Position numbers and translations under genes: made by a program. From contig DCCL01000033.1 in NCBI GenBank assembly GCA_002313795.1, positions 1,759 to 11,800 on the forward strand: 10,042 nt of DNA. The letters are read 5' to 3'. Source of the stretch: Faecalibacterium prausnitzii. Its GTDB lineage: Bacteria; Bacillota; Clostridia; Oscillospirales; Ruminococcaceae. How positions within the stretch are numbered: position 1 is the first letter of the stretch; each line of letters begins with the position of its first letter. Below, piece by piece: positions 1 through 6,113 of this stretch. The notes below the pieces were generated by a model. The model was not told the DNA's origin. It searched no databases and saw nothing but the letters and a program-made list of their open reading frames with translations.

Positions 1-451
1 CCCGCCGCTTATGGTCCAGCACTGAACGGACATTGGCCGACAGGTCTTCCAGATACCATTCATTGATGAGCCCGTTGAGCTGCCGGGATTTTTTGTTTGC
101 GGCATCCTCCGTGTCCACATGGTCCACCACAGCGATGAACCGGATACCCCACTCCACGAACTTTCCGTGCAGATATTTTTCCACCAGCTCCATATCCCGG
201 GTAAAGCGGGACTGCGTTTTCACCAGCACCACATCGAATCTGTGTCTTTCTGCGGCCTGTATCATCGCATTGAACGCCGGACGGTCCCGGTCGATGCCGG
301 AGTAATCCTCGTCGGAATAGATTTGGTAGATCTCCAGCCCCTTTTCCAGTGCATACTGGATCAGCATCGACTTCTGGTTCTGGATGCTCTCCGATTCCCC
401 GGTTCTGCCCTCGTCCTCTCTGCTCAGACGGCAGTAGATGGCTGCTTTCAT
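1..451 (-). CDS. Large serine recombinase, N-terminal part (runs off left edge)
   Basis: Reading from the ATG at 449-451 leftwards gives 150 open codons and no stop before the window edge, so only the N-terminus is present. It begins MKAAIYCRLSRE; Ser10 in YCRLS is the expected nucleophile and Arg8 its usual partner. Further family signatures are SIQNQKSMLIQYA (22-34), DEDYSG (47-52), VKTQSRFTR (77-85), and NKKSRQLNGLINEWYLEDLS (119-138). Together these match the resolvase domain of clostridial large serine recombinases such as TndX/TnpX, which excise and integrate conjugative or mobilisable elements through a Ser-DNA intermediate. The recombinase and zinc-ribbon domains would lie outside the window. 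The start overlaps the stop of the small upstream ORF (ATGA), implying translational coupling. Family is secure; the particular element is unknown. Confidence 0.93.
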   Translation of the reverse strand, partial: MKAAIYCRLSREDEGRTGESESIQNQKSMLIQYALEKGLEIYQIYSDEDYSGIDRDRPAFNAMIQAAERHRFDVVLVKTQSRFTRDMELVEKYLHGKFVEWGIRFIAVVDHVDTEDAANKKSRQLNGLINEWYLEDLSANVRSVLDHKRR

Positions 452-576
452 GGTCTTGCCCCGTTTTTGAGGGCATCGATCAGATACCGTTCCAGTTTCT
501 TCCGGAACCCTTCTTTCTGCTGCTCGATGGTCTCTGTGCGAAATTTTTCGTGCAGGATAAATCGTGTCTTTCTCAT
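448..576 (-). CDS. Small 42-aa ORF coupled to the recombinase, unknown function
   Basis: A 42-residue frame starts at the ATG on 574-576 with a strong purine-rich site (GGAAGGGGG) about 5 nt upstream. It ends in a TGA at 448-450 that shares bases with the recombinase ATG. The product begins MRKTRFILHEKFRTETIEQQ, continues KEGFRKKLERYLIDALKNG and ends ARP. It is highly basic and charged and probably one or two helices, with no cysteines and no membrane segment. The good ribosome binding site and 4-nt overlap argue that it is translated and coexpressed with the recombinase, perhaps as a small DNA-binding or excision-directionality factor. That role is inference; I do not recognise the family. 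Confidence 0.65.
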   Translation of the reverse strand: MRKTRFILHEKFRTETIEQQKEGFRKKLERYLIDALKNGARP

Positions 577-644
577 CCGATCCCCCTTCCGGCCTCTCTC
601 CGTCTTATGCACACCACTCTAATGTATATTTCCGTCGGCGCAGT

Positions 645-654
645 CCAGAACTGG
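645..654. repeat. Perfect 10-bp palindrome upstream of recombinase unit
   Basis: CCAGAACTGG is a perfect palindrome in the roughly 105-bp gap between the terminator of the signalling operon and the small recombinase-coupled ORF. The same gap holds an AT-rich patch at 621-632 (minus TATACATT) that could be a -10 element for the recombinase unit. The palindrome could be an operator or part of a recombination site, but ten bases can arise by chance. Confidence 0.3.
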
Positions 655-681
655 CCCCTGCATAGACGATTTCGGCAGCAC

Positions 682-711
682 AAAAAAACCTGCCGCATCT
701 TTGCAGCAGGT
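682..711 (-). terminator. Rho-independent terminator of the cyclase-to-phosphatase operon
   Basis: On the minus strand a 9-bp stem (ACCTGCTGC pairing with GCGGCAGGT, one G-T wobble, 6-nt loop) is followed directly by seven T residues. It begins 17 nt after the stop codon of the phosphatase/kinase gene, in the right orientation to end that transcript and insulate the recombinase unit downstream. Confidence 0.9.
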
Positions 712-727
712 CTTTGGGAAAGCAGGT

Positions 728-2611
728 TTATTTCAGCTTCTTTTTCATGACCAGAACGTTCTGGCCGTTTTTGTACTCGTACTTCACCTCATCCATCACC
801 TTTTTCACGATGAAGATACCCAGTCCACCGATCTCCCGTTCCTCTGCAGGAAGGGTCACATCCGGGTCGTTTCGCTTCAGCGGGTCAAAGGGGATGCCGT
901 TATCGCTCATCCGCAGGTTCATCTCGCCATCCTTGCAGGAGATGGCAAAGTTCACCTTTCCATCTCCATCGGGGTAGGCATAGTTTGCCACATTGGTGAA
1001 CAGTTCTTCCACGCAGAGGGAGATCTGCATGACCGTCTTGGGCGGGCAGTCTGCCTTTTTCAGTTCTTCCTCAATGAAGCCCGTGACTTTAGGAAGTTCC
1101 TTTTCCTGCGCGGTGAACCGTTTTTCCTTCCGGTTCTCATCGGGCCGGTTCGATAAATAATCCAGCATCAGCATCGTCATATCGTCAAACTGCGGTTCTG
1201 TGCCCGCAAAGGCATTGATGTCTGCCGTCAGCCCGGAGAGCATCTCCTTGAGCGGCGCATTGGTGTGGGCATTGAGGTAAGCCTGCAACCGGTCGTTGCC
1301 GTACAGCTCCTTGGCGGGGTTGGAAGCTTCGGTGATGCCGTCGGTGTAGAGGAAAATGCGGTCGCCCGGATGCATCTGCAGCTCATACTGCCGGTAGCGC
1401 AGGCCGTCCATGCCGGCCAGCACCAGACCGGGCCGGGTCTGCAGGAAGGTGAAGCCGCCGTCTGCCAGCCGCACCAGCGGCGGGTTGTGTCCGGCATTGA
1501 CATAGGTGAGCACGCCGGTCTCGGTGTTCAGCACGCCCATCCAGGCCGTGACGAACATATTGTTGTCGTTGCCCTCGCAGAGCATATGGTTGACCTTGGT
1601 GAAGGCTGCGGAGGGCGAAAGTCCCATGGACACCTCGTTTTTGATGAGGGTCTTGGTGATGACCATGACCAGCGCCGCCGGCACGCCCTTGCCGGAGACA
1701 TCGGCAATGACGATGGCCACATTCTTCTCGTCCAGCATGAAGAAGTCGTAGAAGTCGCCGCCGACCTCCTTTGCGGGGTTCATGGTGGCGTAGAGGTCGA
1801 TCTCGCTCTGGTCCGGGAATGGCGGAAAGATGTTGGGCAGCATATGGGCCTGGATGTCATTGGCAAGGCTCAGCTCCGACTCGATGCGGGCGTTTTTCAG
1901 GGTGATCCGCTCCTGCTTCAGGACCATTTCCCGTCCCTTGTCTGCAATTTTGATGCAGGCCGCTGCCACAAGGCAGAAGACCATGGCCTTGGGCAGATAG
2001 GACAGGATCATCATCTGCCGGGTGCGCTCCACCGCATCCACACCGGCAGCAATCACCGCCTGGGACAGATTTTTCTCTACATGAAGCACCGCACCTCTGG
2101 GCAGGTCATAAAAGTTGAGGTCAAGAATGCCAAAGTTCCAATAGGCGTTGGCAAAGGCAGAGAGACCAAAAAAGAAAATGGTCAGCCCTGCGATAACGGC
2201 AGTGAACTTTCTGGAAAAATACCGGCAGGAAAGCACCACTGGCAGCACCATGATCAGGGTGACGTTAAAACTCAGAACACAGTCCACCCGGGTAAGGACG
2301 ACCAGAAATTCCACCAGCAGGACATATTTCATCCACTTGGGACGGCCTCTTGTCCAACGGCAGAGCACCGCCGGGATCATCAGTTCCAGCACCACCTGAA
2401 TGGTGAGTTTGGTGATCTGATCCGTGCCGATATGGAAGATCTGTGCCTTGCACAGTGCCCAGATCAGGATGATGAACAGCCCGCAGAGGAACATCAGCAT
2501 CCCGACCAGACGGTTGGCCTCGATCTCGTTCCGCTCCAGCACATTCTCCTGTTTCAGGTTTTCATGGATGAGCTCCTGTGTAAATTCTTTCGTGTGTGAA
2601 AACTCCAACAA
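728..2611 (-). CDS. Membrane SpoIIE-type PP2C phosphatase fused to RsbW-like kinase
   Basis: A 627-residue protein. After a charged N-terminal stretch come about six hydrophobic segments (roughly 36-54, 71-84, 95-107, 113-128, 137-153, 206-221), then a helical linker (223-258) typical of sensor-to-phosphatase joints. Residues 260-485 are a SpoIIE/RsbU-type PP2C phosphatase with EVGGDFYD (282-289), DVSGKGVPAALVM (304-316), YVNAGHNPP (370-378), YTDGITEASN (422-431) and FDDMT (475-479). The acidic metal ligands (Asp286, Asp304, Asp424, Asp476/477) are present. Residues 495-627 are a GHKL ATPase of the RsbW/SpoIIAB type: CVEELFTNVANYAYP (533-547), SDNGIPFDP (569-577), GGLGIFIVKKVMDEV (595-609). 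One polypeptide therefore carries both the phosphatase and the kinase expected to act on a STAS protein. The STAS gene lies 28 bp upstream in the same operon. Start is TTG; see the RBS entry. Confidence 0.93.
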   Translation of the reverse strand: MLEFSHTKEFTQELIHENLKQENVLERNEIEANRLVGMLMFLCGLFIILIWALCKAQIFHIGTDQITKLTIQVVLELMIPAVLCRWTRGRPKWMKYVLLVEFLVVLTRVDCVLSFNVTLIMVLPVVLSCRYFSRKFTAVIAGLTIFFFGLSAFANAYWNFGILDLNFYDLPRGAVLHVEKNLSQAVIAAGVDAVERTRQMMILSYLPKAMVFCLVAAACIKIADKGREMVLKQERITLKNARIESELSLANDIQAHMLPNIFPPFPDQSEIDLYATMNPAKEVGGDFYDFFMLDEKNVAIVIADVSGKGVPAALVMVITKTLIKNEVSMGLSPSAAFTKVNHMLCEGNDNNMFVTAWMGVLNTETGVLTYVNAGHNPPLVRLADGGFTFLQTRPGLVLAGMDGLRYRQYELQMHPGDRIFLYTDGITEASNPAKELYGNDRLQAYLNAHTNAPLKEMLSGLTADINAFAGTEPQFDDMTMLMLDYLSNRPDENRKEKRFTAQEKELPKVTGFIEEELKKADCPPKTVMQISLCVEELFTNVANYAYPDGDGKVNFAISCKDGEMNLRMSDNGIPFDPLKRNDPDVTLPAEEREIGGLGIFIVKKVMDEVKYEYKNGQNVLVMKKKLK

Positions 2612-2616
2612 ATCCC

Positions 2617-2622
2617 CCTCCT
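2617..2622 (-). promoter_or_regulatory. Ribosome binding site supporting a TTG start
   Basis: AGGAGG on the minus strand lies 5 nt before the TTG at 2609-2611 and 8 nt before the next TTG at 2606-2608. No ATG occurs until codon 38, which is already inside the first membrane segment. The gene therefore starts at one of two tandem TTG codons; by spacing alone the second (2608) is slightly favoured, shortening the protein by one residue. Confidence 0.75.
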
Positions 2623-2639
2623 TTCCTCCGGCGGGCCTA

Positions 2640-2945
2640 TCAGGCGATGGTCAGGATATCGGTAAAGCCGGTCATCTCCAGCACTTCCATCACGTCGGAG
2701 TTGACATGGACGAGGGTCATCTTGCCCTTCTTCTTGTTCATCTCCTTCTGAGCCACCAGAAGCACACGGAGACCGGCGGAAGAAATGTAATCCAGTGCAG
2801 AAAAGTCCAGCACGAGGGCGCTGGTATCCGGCAGCAGGGCCCGGAGCTGTGCTTCCAGTTCCGGGGCAGTGGTGGTATCCAGACGGCCATTCAGGGCAAC
2901 CGTGGTCTGGTCAGCATCCTGAACCTTATTGATAGACAAACTCAT
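2640..2945 (-). CDS. STAS-domain anti-sigma factor antagonist (SpoIIAA/RsbV type)
   Basis: A 101-residue single STAS domain. It has the family pattern GRLDTTTAPELEAQL (20-34), then LVLDFSALDYISSAGLRVLL (44-63), then the final strands to FTDILTIA. Ser56, two residues before Gly58, aligns with the phosphorylated Ser of RsbV. In the family the unphosphorylated form binds a partner such as an RsbW-type kinase, and phosphorylation releases it. The natural partner here is the GHKL domain of the next gene, with the PP2C domain of that protein reversing the modification. The ribosome binding site AGGAGG is 8 nt before the ATG. It sits 45 bp after the nucleotidase stop and 28 bp before the phosphatase start, so cotranscription is likely. 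No sigma factor is encoded in the window, so the final target is unknown. Confidence 0.93.
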   Translation of the reverse strand: MSLSINKVQDADQTTVALNGRLDTTTAPELEAQLRALLPDTSALVLDFSALDYISSAGLRVLLVAQKEMNKKKGKMTLVHVNSDVMEVLEMTGFTDILTIA

Positions 2946-2990
2946 AGTCAGTTCCTCCTAAAAATCAAAAGTATCGTTCTGTTTTTTATG

Positions 2991-4556
2991 TCAGACTGCC
3001 CCGACGACCTTCCAGCCGTTCTGACAGACCGGAGTCAGCGGAGAGTTGGCTTTCACATAGTCTATCAGAAGCTCCCGGATGGTGCAAGACGATGTCCACT
3101 CTTTTTGGGCGGATATCAGATTTTTTCCCTTCAGGATAGAGGCGTAGCGGTAGTTGTTGACGGCCAGCGTCAGCTGCGCATCCTCCCTCAGCTCCTGCCC
3201 ATGGAAGCGGAGAGCCCGGATGCGCTGTCCTGCCGACCGGCTCACGTCGATCTCGTATTCCAGCCCGCCGAAGGTATCACAAAGGAAATAGGGCGTATCC
3301 GGGTCAAGCTCATATCTGCTGTCACCGGGCACCCACTGACGGTATGCGGAAGCCGACCACTCCATATAGGCTTTCAGCTCCGCTCCCGTCACCGGGACGC
3401 GGTACAGGATATTCTCGTAGGGATAGATCTTCTCGATATCCCCGGTAAAGATATCCCCGGCAGGCAGATTGGCGTCCAGCGTATAGATGGGCGTGGCCGA
3501 AACATCTGCCCCGGACGACTCCAGCTGAACTTTATGGAGCAGGTCAAGAAGCGGCGTATCCTGCAGAAGGGCAGCAGGCAGGCTGTCCGGCTCTGTTTGC
3601 GGCTGGAACCGTGCCGTGGAGGAGCCGACCTTCTCCCCCCGTTCCTGCTCTTCCGAAACGCCTGCGGCCAGATAGCGGAGCGTCTGCTGATGGAGCTGTG
3701 CCACCAGCGGCAGAGTGCGGAATGTCTCGCTGGGCTGGACGCCTGTCATATCAACGACTTCCACCTGGCTGTCTGTGATATGCTTCTGTTCATCCAGCGT
3801 CAGGTCAAAGCGCACGATATCCCGTCCGCCGTTCCGGACTGCGCCGATGACCAGATTTCCCTGCTTTTTCTGCACCACGACGTGATTATGAGCGGCCAGC
3901 AGCACAGAGATCTCCGGGTTTTCGTCCAGGATTTTCTGTGCCGAGTCTGCGCCGCCCTCTTCGTCGAACTCCGGGTACATTCCCATGTGGGCCATCCCAA
4001 CGAACAGGTCGGCCTTCGTTCCCATCTGCTGGATGGCCTCTTTGACCGTGTCTGCGGCAGACAGGTAGCTGTAGTCCAGCACACCTTCCTTTTTGCCATC
4101 CCAGATGGGGATATCCGGCGTCACCACACCGATAACGCCGATGTTCACGCCACCGCACCGGAGGATCTTCCAGCCCTTTCCGGTCAGGGAGCGGCCCTCC
4201 GCATCCCGGACATTGGCCACAAGGACAGGGAACTTTGCCTGCCGGATGAGACGTTTCAGGGTCGGGATTCCCCAGTCAAATTCGTGGTTGCCCACTGTTG
4301 CCGCATCATAGTTCATGAAATTCATGGCGGCCACCACCGGGTTGGGCTGGCCGGCGATCTGTGCATCCATCAGCGGCATCCCCTGCACAGCATCTCCGGC
4401 ATCCAGAAGAAGGGTGTTGGGGTTCTCTGCACGCACCTGCTGGATGTAGGTGTACAGCCGCGCCATCCCGTCATTGTCCGTCTCTTTCCGGTCCTGATAA
4501 TTGAACCCCCAGAGGTTCCCATGGATATCCGATGTTCCAAGGATGGTCAGGTGCAT
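2991..4556 (-). CDS. Cytosolic metallophosphatase, 5'-nucleotidase/cyclic phosphodiesterase family
   Basis: A 521-residue two-domain protein of the UshA/CpdB/YfkN family. The N-terminal dimetal phosphoesterase domain (1-about 265) shows TSDIHGN (8-14; Asp10, His12), DAGD (52-55; Asp55), GNHEFDWG (89-96; Asn90, His91), His190 in AHMG, and HNH (223-225). The usual GHxH has become AHNH, but both His remain. Residues about 325-505 are the 5'-nucleotidase C-terminal substrate domain, with DIFTGDIEKIYPYEN (368-382). The family removes phosphate from nucleotides, and some members open 2',3'-cyclic nucleotides. Members are usually exported, but here the first strand starts at residue 2 with no signal peptide, so it should act in the cytosol. 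Its start lies inside the end of the cyclase gene (10-bp overlap), so the two are translationally linked and probably handle related nucleotides. Exact substrate unknown. Confidence 0.9.
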   Translation of the reverse strand: MHLTILGTSDIHGNLWGFNYQDRKETDNDGMARLYTYIQQVRAENPNTLLLDAGDAVQGMPLMDAQIAGQPNPVVAAMNFMNYDAATVGNHEFDWGIPTLKRLIRQAKFPVLVANVRDAEGRSLTGKGWKILRCGGVNIGVIGVVTPDIPIWDGKKEGVLDYSYLSAADTVKEAIQQMGTKADLFVGMAHMGMYPEFDEEGGADSAQKILDENPEISVLLAAHNHVVVQKKQGNLVIGAVRNGGRDIVRFDLTLDEQKHITDSQVEVVDMTGVQPSETFRTLPLVAQLHQQTLRYLAAGVSEEQERGEKVGSSTARFQPQTEPDSLPAALLQDTPLLDLLHKVQLESSGADVSATPIYTLDANLPAGDIFTGDIEKIYPYENILYRVPVTGAELKAYMEWSASAYRQWVPGDSRYELDPDTPYFLCDTFGGLEYEIDVSRSAGQRIRALRFHGQELREDAQLTLAVNNYRYASILKGKNLISAQKEWTSSCTIRELLIDYVKANSPLTPVCQNGWKVVGAV

Positions 4557-5941
4557 GACTTTTTCTCCTCCCGTTCCACTGCAGTGACGGCCGCCAGATA
4601 GGTGTCCTTCTCCCGTACCTGTAAGACCTTTACAAACAGCTTTTCGTCAGGAAGGTCGAGCCGCAGATTGCTGTAGCGTTCCAAAGGCTCTTTCGTCTGC
4701 AGGACCACTGCTTCTGCAGAGCGGGCGGTCAGCCGCGCCGGGGTCGGTGTCAGGTCACAGTGCTTGTCGGTGATCCGGAAGAGCCCGGCTTCGAGCGGCG
4801 TTTCCAGCACGGGCGGCTCACTCTGGTGCCAGGGACAGGTCTCATCATAAGGAGCACCGATGCCGATGACCTGCGAGAGGATCAGTCCGGTCTGGACGCC
4901 CTTGGGGAATACCTGCATCTCCTGCACGACGGTGAGGGGTGCTTCGATGGCTGCGCGGGTGTCCGGCGAGATCAGGATCTGCCCGCCCACGGTATAGCTC
5001 TCGATGCGGCCTGCCAGGTTGACATTGCTGCCCACCACGCCGTACTTGGTGCGTTTTTCCGAGCCGATGTTGCCCACGATGACCTCACCGGTGTGGATGC
5101 CGATGCCCATATGCAGCTCCGGATAGCCGCGCTCCGCGTTCCATGCGTTGACCTCGGTCATCCGGGCTTCCATCCCGATGGCCGCCGCCACTGCGTCGGC
5201 GGCGTTGTGTTCGGAGGGCGTCGGTGCACCAAAAATCGCGAAGATGCCGTCTCCGATAAACTCGATGATGGTGCCGCCCCGGTCCTGAATGACCTGGGTC
5301 ATCTCGCCCAGATAGTGGTTGAGCATGGCCAGCAGGGCCTGCGGCTCCATCTGCTCGCTCATGGCCGTGAAGCCCCGCAGGTCACTCATCAGGATGGTCA
5401 GGCGGCGCTTTTTGCCGCCCAGCGCCAGACCGTCCGGGGTGTCCAGAAGTTCCCGCACGATGTCGTCGGACAGGAAGCGGCCAAATGTCTCGCTCAGCAG
5501 CTGATTGCGCAGTTCCAGCTGATGGTTCAGGCTCTTGATGCGCTCCATTGCCAGCACGGCATCCCTCAGCTCCACCAGCTCGCTGATGTCGCTCAGCACG
5601 ACGATGAGGGCAACGCGCTCCCCCTTACTCCCGTGAAGGAAAGAGGTGGTCACATGGAGCTGACGCGTCCGGTGCTCTGTGTAGAACGGGACGATGTTCT
5701 CATGGGTGCTGGATGGGTCGTAGATGGCGTCCAGCACCGTCTGGTTGAACGCGTCGTTTTCCTCATGCTCAAAAAAGCAGGCGGCAAACTTTTTTCCGAT
5801 CATCTCAGAGGCCGGGCGTTCAAAGATCCGCTCTGCGGCAGGGTTCATCCGCGCGATGCGGCCATCAAAACCGATGGTCAGCACGCCCTCTGACATATCC
5901 TGAAAGATGCTGCTCTGCACCAGTGCATTGGAATCTTCCAT
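4547..5941 (-). CDS. PAS-domain class III nucleotide cyclase
   Basis: A 464-residue soluble protein. Residues about 7-120 form a PAS sensor domain (SIFQDMSEGVLTIGFDGRI at 11-29, NPAAERIF at 33-40), followed by a helical linker (120-175). The class III cyclase domain (about 178-360) has both metal Asp residues, Asp187 in SDLRGFT and Asp231 in IGDGIFAIFG, and the transition-state pair Asn308/Arg312 in NVNLAGRIES, so it should be active as a homodimer. The purine-selecting positions are Glu227 (before FIGDG) and Gly301 (KYGVVG), where adenylate cyclases usually carry Lys and Asp/Thr and guanylate cyclases Glu and Cys. The product, cAMP or cGMP, is therefore open. Residues about 380-464 form a beta-rich tail of unknown type, vaguely PilZ-like but without RxxxR or DxSxxG. 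First gene of the operon; the nucleotidase overlaps its end. SD AGAGGA precedes the ATG by 6 nt. Confidence 0.92.
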   Translation of the reverse strand: MEDSNALVQSSIFQDMSEGVLTIGFDGRIARMNPAAERIFERPASEMIGKKFAACFFEHEENDAFNQTVLDAIYDPSSTHENIVPFYTEHRTRQLHVTTSFLHGSKGERVALIVVLSDISELVELRDAVLAMERIKSLNHQLELRNQLLSETFGRFLSDDIVRELLDTPDGLALGGKKRRLTILMSDLRGFTAMSEQMEPQALLAMLNHYLGEMTQVIQDRGGTIIEFIGDGIFAIFGAPTPSEHNAADAVAAAIGMEARMTEVNAWNAERGYPELHMGIGIHTGEVIVGNIGSEKRTKYGVVGSNVNLAGRIESYTVGGQILISPDTRAAIEAPLTVVQEMQVFPKGVQTGLILSQVIGIGAPYDETCPWHQSEPPVLETPLEAGLFRITDKHCDLTPTPARLTARSAEAVVLQTKEPLERYSNLRLDLPDEKLFVKVLQVREKDTYLAAVTAVEREEKKSCT

Positions 5942-5955
5942 AGCTTATCCTCTGT

Positions 5956-5983
5956 TCTATAGCAATTCAACTTTTTAATGCAA
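5956..5983 (-). promoter_or_regulatory. Candidate promoter of the cyclase operon
   Basis: On the minus strand TTGCAT (5978-5983) and TATAGA (5956-5961) are 16 bp apart, and TG one base before the -10 makes it an extended -10. Transcription would start about 7 nt further on, only a few bases before the AGAGGA ribosome site, so the leader would be very short. Matches to the consensus are moderate. Confidence 0.45.
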
Positions 5984-6001
5984 CAGCAACAACGTTGAAT
6001 T
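5964..6001. repeat. Inverted repeat AATTCAAC/GTTGAATT around the cyclase promoter
   Basis: Perfect 8-bp arms at 5964-5971 and 5994-6001, centres 30 bp apart (about three helical turns), enclose the -35 element and overlap the spacer of the candidate promoter. Between them are closely spaced GCAAC units. A single GTTGCAC, the core of the motif at 7260-7325, occurs further upstream at 6028-6034. The layout fits an operator, but no regulator can be named from sequence. Confidence 0.4.
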
Positions 6002-6053
6002 TCATATCGCAAATATGCCGTTTTGATGTTGCACCCATTTTTTGACTTGCGAT

Positions 6054-6089
6054 AAAAAAGGATGCCATCCCGTCTCGAGACAGCATCCT
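6054..6089 (-). terminator. Rho-independent terminator after the CNB gene
   Basis: On the minus strand a 7-bp stem (AGGATGC with GCATCCT) encloses a smaller hairpin built on GTCTCGAGAC (6072-6081) and is followed by a run of T. It lies 25 nt after the CNB stop codon and before the cyclase promoter, so the CNB gene and the cyclase operon should be separate transcripts. Confidence 0.8.
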
Positions 6090-6113
6090 CACGCTCCGTT
6101 TTACCAGATGTTT

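Noticed and set aside
60..476. A complete 138-codon minus-strand frame over the recombinase region
   Set aside because: It is a shifted frame of the recombinase; the true frame runs from 451 off the window edge and carries the catalytic Ser and family motifs.
1265..2599. A 444-codon plus-strand open frame opposite the phosphatase/kinase gene
   Set aside because: Its His/Gln/Gly-rich product is the reverse-frame image of the real gene, and it matches no domain.
2424..4601. A 725-codon open frame on the plus strand opposite the nucleotidase and STAS genes
   Set aside because: It is antisense to genes with clear family motifs, has no matching ribosome site and no recognisable domain; long antisense frames are expected in GC-rich coding DNA.
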